Shown piece after piece: positions 1-14,130 of a stretch of DNA of 64,000 nucleotides; positions within the stretch are counted from its first letter, which is position 1; each line of letters opens with the position of its first letter. Under the pieces are notes generated by a model that was given only the letters and a program-made list of their open reading frames with translations, searched no databases and was not told the origin of the DNA. The translations under genes and the position numbers were made by a program. This DNA comes from Trichopria drosophilae (taxonomy: Eukaryota; Arthropoda; Insecta; Hymenoptera; Diapriidae). Location: positions 115,805,501 through 115,869,500 of the forward strand of contig CM059585.1 in the NCBI GenBank assembly GCA_030407085.1, read 5' to 3'.

Positions 1-1212
1 ATTCATGAAATCAAGTTGTATAACGACGATGTACATCCAAAATGAATGCAAAATTTTAAATTAGCTCCGCAGCTAACTCGCTATTCCGTAAGCCAGTACA
101 TCAGCTTCGAAATAATTAACCGATATAAGCAAGCGTATCTGGGCACGTTCGCGAAATCCGTTATTCTTTTCCTTCGATGACGAGCGAGAATCACGAAAGA
201 TTGCTGCGAGCTCACGTACAACTTCCCGGCGACGTGTCTCAAGAGCCCCGTTACTATCGCGGGCGATTATTACTGGCAGGGGGAAAGGACTTACATGTAA
301 ATTTTCGAATAGGTGCTCAGGGGCGCCTTGGGGCGATATCGCCCCCAGCCCCAACGCCACGGGGTGAGTTACACCGCTAATTCGAGTCGAATTCGAATAA
401 AGGCCGAAGCGATATCTTTACGGTTCATTATTTCCAAGATGTGCACGTGCCAACAAAAGTAGCGCTTAATCACTCTAGCAACCGGTTCCAGGCGGGAATT
501 TATCTCAGGACCCATTGTGGTGGGGGAAATCTCACTGAAAAAATGACGAGTGAACTCGAAAAGTCGAAGCCGTTCTTGGCATTCGGTCGGAAAAATCATG
601 GAAGCCGTTAAAAGCGGATAAATTATTTCGCCGTTAATTTAATTTGACGAAGTTCACGGAGCACTTCATAAAATACTTGGCGGAGAACGTTTTCTTCCTT
701 TTTTGTTGGAGACGCAAGCGTCATCGGTTGTGGAGGAATGTCGACGGGCAAATCGAGGATACAAATTTTATCGAGGTTCGAGAAACGAACGCCGTGATAA
801 CATCACACCTCGGTTGGACACCTTGCTTTTATTGTTTGAAGTTTTATGGTTTTCAGCATTTGCTTATTGAGGTTACTTCCCGGCGCACTTATATACGCCG
901 CACGCCGAAGACCCGTTATAAGCACCAATCGTATCGGTTAACGATGCCAAGTGCAATCTAACTGCTTTACTATGCAGCATGATGCGCAGCCTTATCTGCG
1001 GTAAACGGCTTTTCGCAAAGAGAGCAAAACACGACGCGATGCGGGAACCGGCTAATTTTATGAGCTCAGGTGCTTCATGTGCGTCTTGAATCTTGCCTAA
1101 TACACCGTTGTTTTCGTTCATGATGGTTGTAAAAAAATCAGGTTCATTTCTAACTTATTCCGAAAATGACGAGAAAAATTGGCTCACAGACACGTTGAAG
1201 CTGAACACAGGA

Positions 1213-1222
1213 GGGGGGGGGG
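1213..1222. repeat. Short poly-G tract
   Basis: Ten consecutive G residues in otherwise mixed sequence. A longer G run sits at 31680-31691. It is a simple mononucleotide repeat with no evident function. Confidence 0.9.
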
Positions 1223-4200
1223 CAAGTAGGCGGAGCTTCTCCCCTCTCCTTTTACTCTAACCCACGTGACATTTAGTTTTGCTTTTTACCTGACTGATGA
1301 TATTTGTCGCGACGTAACTCAAGATTACCTAAGTCGGCGGTCAAATTACTCATTGTTTAAGGCACCATGCTGATCAACGACTTAAGAAAGCACCCGTTAC
1401 TTTAAAAGGCGCATGTAAAAAGCGCAATTCGATTGTTATCTTATCCTTGGTTTTAATAGTTGCTCGCGGCATCGCTTACAAACTGCTAGATTTGTGGTCG
1501 AAATTGCGCGCAAGAGGAAGTGATACCACATTCAAACCGTGCGAAATAGGAAGTTGCTTTCTTGTCGTGCGACAAGGCAAACTTATAAATTGCGGATGAA
1601 TTTGAATCATTGTTTTTTGACCATTGTAACATTAGAATAAATTAACATTAATACATCAAAATTGCGTAATCAATACATAAAGTTTATAATTTCTAACAAA
1701 TGTTTTTCTCTTTGTTTCCAGGTAAGCAATTCCACAATCGGTGAAACAACGTCCCTGTATCTTCAATTTAAGTATAACATCAGTCTTCTTTTTATTTTAT
1801 TTAACACTTTTTAAATTGTAAGAGTTCACGTGTCTTTTTTTGCGACGTTCAAAAACTGACGAAGAAAGATGACGCAAGAGATGGGAAGAAGGAAGCGAGT
1901 GATTGATGAGACAATTGGCCAAGTAGCGAAGATTTAAGAAGAGCCATCAGAGATACGCGCTGCCAATAGGCGGCCATTTTCCGCTGATTGCAGGAGCACG
2001 ATGTGTCACTTAAAAAGAACGAATTTGACCGTCGAACGACCTCGCTTCCAAAGACCCGACGAGGGGAGTGATAGAGTGGAGAGGGTGGGAGCGGAGAGTA
2101 CAGATCCTCTCTTCTCTTTTTAACGACAATGTACGATGGTGGAGGTCCAACCTTAAGTAGGGTTCCCTTTTGTCCATCCCGGACTTTATTTGTCATGCCA
2201 CTGTAGGAATAGTCGAATTATATTCATCTCTAATTCGAGTCAAAGGCAACAACTCTGTCGCTGATCTAATGTCCGGTTTCGTTCAATCTGTGTTCTAAGA
2301 ATAGTCATAAAATGCTTCGATTAGAATTGAGTGTGCTCCGTGGGTTCTAATTATCTTGTAGAAATTCACTTTTTATGGACGAGTGGTCTCAAGGACTTTT
2401 CGGATCGGCATTTTTAGGGAAATCTTGATAGGATCTAGAATTAAATTTCACGGTGAAGGTTATACTTTCGTACAGTAGAATCTGTGGTTGTGTACGTTTC
2501 CTTAAGTGTTCGTGGGGGCGTTCATTATTAGGTCCCATTTTTTCAATTTATTGTTATTAAATAAAAAAAAAACAGAGATTCGCAGGGACTCAAGATCTTT
2601 CAGTTGACAGTTTGTTATTATTGTACTGTAGACAAAGTTTAGACCCGGTAAAATCCAGTAGAATGGGTTTTTTTATAAACAAAAATTGGCATTTTGAAAA
2701 TGTCGAAATGGTGTGAGTCATCAATAATTCTTTCAAGTATTACGCGGTTAAAAGTCGATTTTTTTTAACGAACGTTTTATAGATCCGGTTTCACGTATTT
2801 TTCGAAACTGAAACTCGAATCTGGGTATTTTTCCTCGACGAAAACGGATCTCGTCCTAAACACAAATCGACGGGGCGTGTAGGTAGGTAGTAGCCGCATA
2901 CGCAGGAAGAAGCCGACTGTAATTTCAGCGAAAACAAGAAGGCGTTTTTTGTTCGAGACCCCAAAGCATTAGAAAACTGGTCTCATACGATTAAAAATGG
3001 AAAACGAGTTTTGGACCTCGCAAAGTCGTCGACAAACTTTGATTTCCAAGGTCCCCCACAAACGTTTTACCACGTGTCGTTGATTACGAAACGTTAATAC
3101 TGAATATTAATGCAAGATTTCTTTTATTTTCTTTGCTTTGAGTAAATTGATATTTTAGTATGTTTTAGTATTGATTTACAAACACTTTGGTGTTTTATGT
3201 TGGGATTTTATAGAAACGACAATTCGTGAGGTTGATTGTAATGCAAAATTTTAATTATTTCAATATTTCGAGTTTAAAACATTTTTTTATATATAGCACG
3301 TGTCATGCTATCATCGCTCTCGGTGATTTTTAAAAGTGGGGCGCTTCGAATTACAGGAAAGTCAAACACGAAGATCGCCATAATTTACCGGGCACTCAAC
3401 GTAGTTTCACCGGGGACACCTATAATTTTCACTTAACCCTACTACCGACGTTTGAAAAAAATTATTCTAAATTATCATCAATTTCTCGGAATAGTGCTGA
3501 CTGGAGTTATTTTTTTTAATACAACTAATAAGACTTAATAGGCGGAATAAAAAATAGTTAATAATTGGTGATATAAATTTCAGAAATCAATTAATTAGAT
3601 AGAACAGAAAATATCAATTTAATAACACCTTATTATGAATCTGGGACAGAAAGCTGATCGTTTTGATTCTGCTAAAAGCGTTTTATATCGTGATAAAAAG
3701 AGGAAATGAAAGGTTGATGTCCATTTTCCGGTAGAAATTCTGTCAAGTTATAAACAAAAAATTGAAACAGTAAAACATTAGGGTTTTTACGTATTTTTTT
3801 CATAGTATGCGGATATGTAGAATGAAAAAATGATGAAAATTCATGTTATTTTGATTTGTTTGGATAAATTTAATTTTATTTACTAGATCTGGTTAATGTA
3901 GAATTTAAAAAAAGATCACTACAATAGATACTGCTAGATATGACATTAAAACCTGTAATGTAAATTATTTCACTGATAACTAAAAATTTGTTAAATAATA
4001 AAAATATCGATTAAAAAATGTGAATCAATTCCAGTATTTAAAAAGCTTATAATTTCTCACAGTCACATCATTCAGAACTTTTGCAAACGAAAAATTCAAA
4101 GTGACGCCATTTTGAAGTCTTTCCAATGAAGTAGGACATAAAAACAAAATTCATTCAGAAAATTGAAATATTTTATTCTGTTTGGACCATAATTTCAATA

Positions 4201-4829
4201 AAATCCCAATATTCTAAGACCTCTAAAAAATGTTGAAATTCCTGATGGCCTAAATAAAACATTTATTAATTTCAATGAATGGATTTTTTGAAAACTGACT
4301 CTAAGTTGCAACCATCCGTCACCTACGGTCCAATTCCTCTCGAAATATCAAACAAATCTTTTATTCGAGTCGTTTACCTCTTAAAAATGTCTTTTATGTT
4401 TTACAAAGCAAAATTAAAAATCGTCGTCAGTGCTATCGATTTTGAACAAAACCAGAAACGCCGAAGTTATTGTGCGCCATTCTATATGTTCGATTTTCCG
4501 ATTGACGGCGCATAAATTCGCAGCTATGCAGTCGGTGTCGGACTAGCACTCGATTTTTGTGCTTTCGGTTCATTGGCCACGAGCGACGAATCGAACAAAT
4601 GGTCCAGCACACACTAGATCAAAGGAACACACCCCAAGGACCTTCCCAAGGAATTCCATCAATTCCTTTTTTATATTTTTGACAATTTAGTGCATTTTTC
4701 GTTGATGGTCTGTCGAGTTCCGGTTATTTTAATTGAAAACTCTTATCTTTGGTGAATTTCCATCGAGTGATTAATATCGTATTTACAATTTTTCACGAAT
4801 GCAGTTCCTGAAGGCAGCATTGTTTACCT

Positions 4830-5370
4830 CCTATGCAAAGACTCGGTTCAAAACACAGCTGTTCCGTACGGCGTTCTCCATCCCTCGTTCCCTTCTGCCC
4901 CCTTGCCATCCTCTTTCTCTACTGCAGTTTTCTGATCTTTTGTCCTTCTCGGCCATGGAAAAATAGATATGCGAAGACGAAGAAACGGGAATGAAAGACA
5001 ATGCGCGAGACGAAGCACATCGCAGATCCCCGTTCTCCATTGCGATAACCATAACGGCGATCATGGCGATAATCATAATGCCTACGACCAAAGAATAAGA
5101 CCGAAGCCATCCTTCTCTCTCGACAAGCACTTTGCTCGCCTGGTTTCAGCTCCGCCGCTCTGTCTTCTGCGGATTGTTCCAAGTTGTGCGAGAAAAGAAA
5201 GCGGGGATTGAAGTGCATTGGAGTGAGAAGGACATATAAAAAAGCCAAGATAGAGAGAAAGACAGAGGATGCACGTGAGAGGGAAGGGCGTCAGCTGTGG
5301 GGCGCGGAAAAGGGGGGTCGAATGCGCCTTCTATACGGTGGGGTACGAAAAAGAACGGAGAGCTGACTCA
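4830..5370. other. Strand-asymmetric pyrimidine/purine-rich block
   Basis: About 4850-4930 is rich in C/T on the + strand, and about 5235-5360 is rich in A/G with GAGA-type runs such as AGAGAGAAAGACAGAGG. A TATAAAAAAG string lies near 5237. Overlapping short ORFs on both strands are what such biased sequence produces by chance. GAGA-rich blocks can be regulatory in insects, but nothing here proves it. Confidence 0.35.
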
Positions 5371-7617
5371 TAGCAACGTTGCCACGTTTCCACTGAATTG
5401 CAGCCGACAGAGACCAAGCAGATAATATACAAGAGTTTTGCAATCCCTCTCCTTCTTTCTAGTATCTCTCTCAAACACGATACATTGACCAATAATTATT
5501 TTCAAGTTGGGCGGAATGTATCTGATCACTTTTACCTAACTTGGATAATTTTTTATTGTTCAGATGTCTAGTCCTAACTTTATTTTTAAAATACCCTTTA
5601 TCGCTGCTATTTCTTGCAACCATGGTTGGGCAGTTGAGTGATGACGTTTGGGGGTTCGCGTCGATCATCCCGTCACTCCCGGACCTTTGTCAGGCATGAT
5701 TGATAAGCCCAGATCGATTATTTCCTATGTTTTGCAGACAGCTTGGCCCGTGAAACGGTTTAAATTTCAGGTCTGTCGCTGTTTTCGAGTGGCTGGTCCT
5801 TTGTTTAATTGTCGGCAAACGCTGAATAAAGTTCACAGATGTAAAGAATGGTTTTGTAGATTAGTTAGATACGGCATAATATTGAAGACGATTAGAAGAG
5901 TATGCAGGTTGAACACGCGTGCAGCACGCAATTATTAAAATGATGCAAAAATCATAATAAAATCGCAGTAATAAGAGGCTACTGGAGAAACTGCAATAAG
6001 CTCATCGTGAAAGCGTTGCCGAGCCTTATTTCCAGAGATCTAAAACGTTTAAAGTTTTTACGAGAGCAGACAAAAAATGAGGTATCGACATCTTGTCAGT
6101 CATTGACTGACATTCTGTATTTTCTGGAGCCAGTACTGGGCGTGACATTCATTTCTAATTCGAATCATCCGGGAATTAAAGTTTCTATCATTTATTTTCT
6201 TCACTTCCGGTTGGAGTAGTATCAGCAGCTACGGTTTTACCGGAGTACACAAAATGAAACATTCCAGAGATTCAGCAATGGCCATGAAAAAGAAGGGGAC
6301 GCTCGACCAATAAGGATCTCCCAATAATGGCTCGTTCGTGATGATGTAGGGTTATAAGAGCTTCGGAGTCCTTATGTACAGTCCATCAAGAAGGGAGAGT
6401 GTCTCAATCCAACATGACATTTACATGCGCAGTATTTCACCGATGTCTCAAACCCTTGGATGAGGCGAATGCTTTGAAGTAACTTCAAGGAATATTGCAG
6501 TCTTTTACCGATTTCTGTACAATAAGGTCCAGCGAATGTAAATGGACTCTTACAGATATCAGCATTTTGCATTGGGATGATGAGTTTTATTTGTTTCGCT
6601 GAACAACACCACGATGCGGAACACGGCCGATTAGGGGAATAAGAAAACGATAGAGACAAAGACAGAAAGGTCGTCGAAGAACAAAGCCTGTTTCTACATA
6701 TTGGCAATCAAGTTGCGGGATGATCATTTTTATCTATTGTGTATTTTTCATCTCAAATGTTTATGGGCTTTACATTACAATTTTCAATGACTAGTTTGTG
6801 TGCAGTCTACTTTTCCGTTAATTTCCTCCACCATTTTCAGCGTGTTCTCTCCGCGCCTGCCGTTGTATTGATCTACCATTTCAAACAGAAAGACAAATGC
6901 TCGCGTTCATTTTTTGCGTTTTACGCGCCATGGAAATGAAATAAAGATTTGACATGTGTTATAACACAAAGATGCACGTGGTTCTACGTTTTATTTGACA
7001 AAATTATTATATACTAGGCTGAAATTAATCCAAGGGGAAGGCAAAAGTACAATCTTTTATGTTCCCGTCCCACATGCGAGCGATATTGACCCTCCGCCCT
7101 AAAAGTAGCTTTGATCGTGGTTCATTTTTTCCGAGTGTATTTCTGGCACATAAGTATTTACCAACTCCACATTAATCATTGAACCATTGTACATTTTACA
7201 CTTAAAATCCGAATTGCTGGTGAATTTCGCTGTAAATTGCGTTCTTGTTTGACACGCTGCGAAACGTAATTTATCGAAGGGTTTGAATGGAAGGGTACAA
7301 ATGATTGAAGACATCCTTCACCACGCATTGTAGCATGATAGAACGTGCCGATCTGAAAAGGACTTCGCTTGCAGCCATCAATCACAACAGTAAAAAATTA
7401 CCCTTGTATTTCGTTTTCTGCCTTATCGTGCCAATAAGCAATGGTCCTAAAGTTGGTCCTTCAAGATCCTTGAACAATGACATTATTGTTAAGAAAGTAC
7501 TTATTGCATTCGCTGATTTATTTAATATTTGAATGAAAGGGTACAAAATATGGAGGGTATCAATTCATGTCTTATCGAGTTCTTTAAACTTTTATTCGCA
7601 GATGTAACGCCTTGTTG

Positions 7618-7690
7618 ATAAAAGGTATATAAAGCTGAAAGGTTAAGTAGCTCCCCTTCATCATCAAACACGCAAGCTCATTGTGAAAGA
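7618..7690 (+). promoter_or_regulatory. TATA-box-like core promoter candidate
   Basis: GGTATATAAAGCTG lies at about 7625 and is followed some 30 bp later by TTCATCATCAAACACG, a spacing compatible with an arthropod TATA/initiator promoter. No convincing coding exon follows, and AT-rich DNA yields such matches by chance. It is a weak candidate. Confidence 0.15.
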
Positions 7691-8559
7691 TTGTACGGCG
7701 AAATTATGTATTTACGAACCTAACTCACCCCGATCATTGGTGTTACATTGGCTCGTAGAACAAGAAGGGTAACATTCCCCGTTCTTCCTCATAGTTAACT
7801 TTAAGAACTTGTTTGCAATTTACGCACTGAATATGTAATTCGACATATGCATGTCGAAACTACCAATTTGCATAAGAACAGATACCAATAGTTGAATCTA
7901 AATGCTTTGAGTGTATGGAAGGTTTCATTTTCCTCCTCTGACTTTAAGGGAACTATCATGTCGACCTGATATCTACATAGTGCAGAAAAAAGAGAAAGAA
8001 GGCACGACAATACTTCCGCATAACCGAAGATTGTACCAAGCTTTCAAGGCCTAAATTGAGCACTTTCATGTACCATTGCTGTTTGCGTTGGTGTCAGGAT
8101 TATTGTATTTACGTTGTTTTTTATGGGCTTAGATGGTCCAACATTTTTATGATGAATTCCCAAGTATTCCCAGGGTGGTTCACTTCTACAAACCAAAACT
8201 GTTTCAACAAGAGGAACTCTTGCAATAATTTTTTCAAAGCCATAATAGTTCATTCCAGAAATCTGTACGAAAGGAGAGTTTGAAAAGTCTTTTTTTTGTG
8301 CCTGAGTCATGAAAATAGAATCGCATGCAACGAGGCGGATACACGGTCTGCACAGATGCTCAGGCAAAAAAAGAAGGACGATGCCGACCCAAGCGAACCG
8401 CGAATCTTTCTTGGCTTTCGACATCGCGGGATTGACCCAAAGACTCCCCTGGTTTATGGGGACCCATACTGATGCTCTTGTAAGAGCAAGGCGAGGTTTC
8501 GCCGAACAAGTTTAGGCTCCCATATGCGACCTATGAATCTCACAGCTTCTCTGTAAAAT

Positions 8560-11480
8560 TCCTGGACGAAGAACAGCATGGCTGGCGAGAGCTTCGAACG
8601 AACCATCCAACGTATTGCTCTTCTTAGCTACCCCTCTGCCCTCCTTTCTCCGATTCCTCCACCATCCCTACTTGTTACTCCTTCGCGTTTCCCCTATCTC
8701 CCCACTGCTTTTCTCCTCTTCCCAACTTCGGATTCCCCATCATGCTCCTTTTCACGCGTGCGTGAGCATGCAAAGCTAAGGGCGTTCACAGTATGCGTGT
8801 TCTCTTCGAATACGTATATTTCTTCTCTGGATCCCCTCTAAGCCCCTGGCTCCCCCGTCATTCCGAGCACGAGATCCGCCGTGATGTTTCCTTCTTTCTT
8901 CAGTCTCCGTTTCACTCCTGCACTTTTCATCCGTTCCTGTTGGAGACACGGCTAATGTGTTCGATGTCCAACAGCAATCTTCCTACGTCTCATTCCTGTC
9001 AACTTTAATATTCTTTTCCATTTCGATTTTGTTTTTAGAGGTAGATGTGTCGTCCCCTAATGGGATTATCGGACAAATATCAGGGTGAACTAATGACACC
9101 TGGTAATCTGAAATGTTAGTTTGCTTATTTTCTATAGTGTTTGATGGCGTTGTTTGTCTTTAGAACATCATCAAACGGTCATTATCCTACTTATTTGCGC
9201 ATGTTTTGTAGCGTCAGTGAAAAAAAAATCAATCTTTTGCTTGGTTTCAGGGTTCTCAAATTTCTCGGAATGTCGTTTATTTTCTTCAGCGAAATGTTCT
9301 TTTATTCATTTTTCATAGAAATCATCTTTTATTCTCATACCGATCTCATTTCCTCTCTCGTCCATTCAATTGTTAACTCGGTTCTCTCCGCTTTTATCGC
9401 GTTTGCTCTGTCTCTCTCGCTCCTCGTTGAACTGTCCGACTCCCCACCTCCGTCCTTCTTTCTTTAGCTACTCGCTAACCTCGCTTCTCCTCTCCCCTCG
9501 ACAGGGGAATGCTCCTCACCACCGCACCCTCCCCGCGGCTGGTTGCGTCCGTATGTGCACGATATTGCGCGGTATATCTGCCCGAAAGCGGAGACTCGAG
9601 CGAACCAGCAGACTGCGCAGTTTGCAGACGGTATAAGGACACCTGGTAAATGAGGAGCTGCTCTTCTACGAAAAGTGTCCTTAATCAGCGTTCCATCATA
9701 TTTTTCTTAATTTTTACCAATTTGGAGATTTTTGGACATATGCAGAATTTCTAGGATTACGTTTGAGTTGGACCGTTTCGTCGAAATATGGCGCTTCCTC
9801 AACTTCGAAATTGAGTTTCTTTTTTAGTAAAATCCTTGTGAATCGCGAACGTATTCATCGAGGTGATCGAATTTGCTCTCCTCCCGGGTACGAGAACCAC
9901 GCCCTGCTACTATCCCGCTGATCAGCGAATCGATACTGGCGTCAGTCACGGGTTTCGACGCTGCGTCGCTGCTCGGTAACACGTTCGTAACATACATTTC
10001 ACATTCCTCGCTACTTTTGATCTGCGCATTTTTTCAATCCGAAATTCGTTTCGAAAATTTTCGAAAAACTTCTTCGGAAGTATTTCCATGAGAATGCGTC
10101 GTTGATTCAGAGCTTTATCTTCCTGATCTATTCGTCGTGGGCACTGAAGTGAAGATTGAGCTGAAAATATAGTTTTTTGGAAAAAATCCTATATATTTTC
10201 GATTTTGAAACGGAGATACGTGCGATCCGCGCGAGCAGTAACGAGAGACTCCCAGGGAACGGCCGCAGCTGCCGTGGACTTTGCGCTTGCGTGAAACTCT
10301 CCCACTGTGTATTGCGACGATGCCAATCTTCCGACTATGCCCTTCTCCACTCCTCGACCCCCTCACCACAAGTATGAAATTGTGTGCGTTCTCATGTCGA
10401 TGTTCGTACGAAGGGGTTAACCCCCTCCTCATCCCAGCAGCTCTAATTCTCGCTGTACATGTATAAGTTGGATGATACACCGATGCAGAATGTTAAATAT
10501 ATATCCGTGTAGCCAACTCCTTCATCTCAGACTCATACAAAGTAACCAAACACCTATTTATCTAAATTTATTCGGCGAACGTTGGTCCAGAAGAGTTAAT
10601 CCCGCTGTCGAAGGGTTTTTCGGGTAAAACCCATCTTTCAGATGTTGATGTTTGCGTTAAAAGATTCATGCTTGTTGGAATCACCGTTATCAAATTACAT
10701 TGAGCTATCTCCCAAGTATTTAAGCACTTAATAACCGCAATCGATCATTCGGCTGGGAATGGCGGCCTCGCTTGGGACGAAAACATCCGCGAACGCTTTT
10801 ATCTTGGCGGGATCCGAGGAAGCTTCGTCCGACAAGCGTAGGCGGAGACATCATGTTTGTTGCATACGTGTCGGCAGTTAAGACGTTCGTGCATCACGCG
10901 TGAGTCACGTATGCTAAAGTAATCGAGAGAATTTCGGTGTCAGACTTGATAAGATTCGTTCATTTTTGTTGCTAAGAGGATACGCAAATGATCGCCGCGG
11001 CTTCGGGGATATTCGTGTAGGATCGGTGATTTCGACAAAACCTTGGGATTTTGCGGTTATAGTTTTATCTCTTTCTTGGTCCGACGTCTCCTTTTCAGCT
11101 CGAATGATCTTCTCTTACTTCGAAATCCCGATGGCCTGGCCGTTGCTTGTTGGCTGTCGTTGCCACAAGCGGAACTGCAAAGCGACGTTGCCAAGTCGCT
11201 CCTCCTCCACCACGTATGCCCGTGGCTCGAACCTTGGAGATCGGCGGATTTCTCGTTTGTTGCTGTGAGAGAGAAGGGAAGAAGGCGGGGCGAGGGGCAT
11301 TTTATATTATAACTTTGACCACACTCTGCGTGCACGTCTCGCGTTTTACGCAGCGAGCTATACCGGGAGAGCCGCATCAGGATTTCTCGTGGTCATTTTT
11401 ATTTTTCCCCTCCAAAGACTTTTTTCCAGCTCTCCTGTAGGATGAATCGACCCTTGATCTAATCGTCCGCGCAGGAAAAC
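8560..11480. other. GC/CpG-richer intronic block with pyrimidine-rich stretches
   Basis: This block has clearly higher GC and CpG content than the surrounding sequence. C/T-rich runs lie at about 8630-8750 and 9360-9510, and CpG-rich unique sequence at about 9530-9640, 9880-9990, 10200-10470 and 10740-11480. Several open frames of 60-120 codons overlap on both strands, with no recognisable domain or consistent exon structure. Such blocks in a long intron or 5' flank of a developmental regulator may be enhancers, 5' UTR exons or alternative promoters, but the sequence alone does not decide. Confidence 0.3.
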
Positions 11481-12723
11481 GAGACCGCTCGATGTATAAT
11501 GCGCCGTCCGATGCAAATGTCTCGGGCCCTGACGTCGTTCATGGTGGCAGGAAATCGTTTCTCACTCGGAGAGATTTTACAAATAGGCCTAGCAACGTCG
11601 CAATTATTGGTCAACATTTTTTCAACATGCGTGGGAAGATTTTCGAAGCTACTTGCTATCTTTCAATGAAATAATATAAATCTTATATTCTACTCGAATG
11701 ATGAATGTCTTCGATCTTCTTATAACAGGTCACGATGAGTTATTTATAAACCGAACCCAAACGATATTAATTAATAATCTTTGAATCGGGTTACCAAACC
11801 GTTTGAAACTTTATTTTTGGTCGATTATCGAATTTCGATTCGACTCATAGAAAAAAAGTCAGGGTAATTCCAGCTTACACTTAACTTTTGGTCTGAAAAA
11901 GATTCAGAAGATAAAGTCCTTCAGAAAGGGCCAGAGGCGAGCTCTGGTTACGTGTTCCAGAACCTACATAGGTCAAGGACTGGAATTGTTGTCTTAAAAA
12001 TATTTTCTACCTTAGATAATCGAGCAAGGAAAATGAAATAATAACCTAGAGCATGCTGAGAAAATCAGTTGGGACTTCTTGCGGATCATCACGGCCATTA
12101 ATGTCTAGCGAATTGATATTGGATAGGTCACACGAGAGTGTTTACATGTCAATGTATTTAGTGTGTCGCTGCCCTAAAGTTGCAACAACAAAAGGAAATC
12201 TGCTGCATAGGTCACGACAAACTATGTTGCAAATGACATACTTTTTTTAGAATGACGTTATTCTAATCCACAAAAGGATATTGTATCCGTTATTTCTGCA
12301 TTCACTTATGTATGCACAGCGTTGTCTTACCCGCATAAGATATAACAAAACATATAAATGCATTCACTAGCGAAATGTACATGAAGATCATCAAAAAATA
12401 TAAGAAATAGAGAAAAGGGTATCTTTGAAAAAAGGAGTACATACTTTTTCTACTCAGCAATAAATTCCTTCACTGCTTTGTGCACTTTGTAACATTTATG
12501 TCATCAATCGATGACCTCAAAAAATTTGTACAATATTAACCGCAAAACTGAAGTAAGTTTATAGAATGAAATAAAAGTTGAATTATTAGCAAGGATGAAA
12601 ACGTCGGGATCGTGCGATTTAAATATAAGATAAGACACTTCTTAAGAATCAGTTAATAATGATCGGACGTTACATCCATTTTTCAATATTCATGAGGTTT
12701 CGATTGCCAACTCATCGATAATC

Positions 12724-13356
12724 TTGAGGCAGGTTAAATTTGTCTCGTGTCACAATTTTACTTTCTTTGTTATTTTGCGCAGTTATGAAAGCATCGTTTT
12801 ATGGAATATTATTGTCTATTTTTCTTCTCTTTTTTTGTGTTCGTTGGTCTCCTTATGCCATTCAATTCTATCGCCTGGAACAATGACTGCATATAGCGAT
12901 CCATCCATCGCGGCATTGTGGGCTGGAAGAAATTATCGGATCCGATTGTCTATTCAGGTCGATGAGACGCCAACGTCCTTCGATGAAATTGCCGTAGAAA
13001 TGGCCGAACGATTGAAAAAGGCAGCCGCGCTCATTACGTTTTCCATATGTATACCGCGATACGCTGCTGTATGCGACTACGGCGGTCGACCCCAGTACAA
13101 CTACCTGCAACACTTACGTGCTGTTGGAAACTCAGGCCAAGTCGACGTTCGACGTCGCCCCTCGGTTTCAATCGATAGAAAACTGCAGTTTTTCTCTCCT
13201 TTTTTTAGCGACGTGCTATTCCGATGCATCGTACGTTCGCCATTTCGATGCAATTTTTGTACCGTACAGGCGCGTATATTTTTAATGAAATTACAAGCTT
13301 TTATCGCGTGTACGTTAGTCAGCGGCGAAGGACAAGGCCGGAAAGCGTCGAGGTAG
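12724..13356 (+). other. Unidentified open reading frame, 210 codons, probably not a gene
   Basis: This is the longest open frame outside spen. The first part is AT-rich and hydrophobic. The part after an internal Met at about 12883 is more GC-balanced and reads like ordinary protein (a stretch around FDEIAVEMAERLKKAAALIT). I recognise no family. A frame of this length may occur once by chance in a window this size. It has no clear splice sites, no neighbouring exon and no repeated domain. It could be a decayed gene fragment, an unrecognised exon or chance. Confidence 0.15.
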
Positions 13357-13589
13357 TTTTTTTTTCAAACAAATTTTATTAAACGGTTTTTTTTTGTCAA
13401 GTTGGATGGAGGTCGTGGTGTTTAATACATTTTTTTTAAATAAAAAAGTTTCTGTTTTATTTGACCTGGATTTATTGGGAAAAGATCTTTGCAGTTTTGG
13501 AGTTTGATTATTTCGGAGTCAATGTAGTCCGCATTCAATGGTTCGATGCCAATGCTGGACATATTATGCATTAGGATAAGCCATCCACG

Positions 13590-14130
13590 GCTAGAATAAA
13601 GAAAGGGAACCCCTGAATGAACTCTTTTCATTGGTGAGGACCAAATAAGTTGTAAACAGTTGATTGTGCCTGACATTTCATGTTTGACATGGTTTTAACC
13701 CCCTGGGCACATTATGGTTAGTCATACGCACTCCACGATGACCACAGGGTTCTCCCGAAGGAAAGTATCTTCTGAACATTTAATTTCTATTGTTGAAGAC
13801 CACTAAGTTCCAAATAATTGGTGGACCTAACGTTTCACATGATTGACACCCATAATCTCTTAGAGACGTTTCGGTATATGTCGCTGACATGTGAAATGAC
13901 ATAAGGTTTACCTGGAGGACATTGTTTTCTGAACTATGCACATTGTTGAAGAAGAATTATCTCCAAATAGTTGATTGTACCTGACATTTTATGTTTGACT
14001 CCATTCTAATCTTTTGGACACATTATGGTTTGGCATACATCGTCAACATACGGGATGACGAAAGGACATTGCCTTCTGGACTCCTCATCCCTAGAGTTGG
14101 GGACTAATAGACAGTAGTTGGCTGATCTAC
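13590..14130. repeat. Three degenerate ~160-bp tandem units
   Basis: A CCAAATA-like unit start recurs at 13641, about 13810 and about 13962. Later parts of the unit recur too: the phrase TGATTGTACCTGACATTTTA and the phrase GGACACATTATGGTT appear in the first and third copies, and a diverged version appears in the second. The copies sit less than 300 bp upstream of the first visible spen exon. Probably a small decayed tandem satellite. Confidence 0.6.

Noticed and set aside
644..961. 105-codon + frame containing TEHFIKYLAENV, considered as the missing RRM1 half
   Set aside because: It lacks the WVGNLP-type RNP2 motif and has no phase-2 donor after the helix; the resemblance to an EHFKRY-type helix is chance.
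8044..8424. 126-codon minus-strand frame considered as a transposase remnant
   Set aside because: No catalytic motif or zinc-binding pattern that I can recognise, and no terminal repeats nearby.
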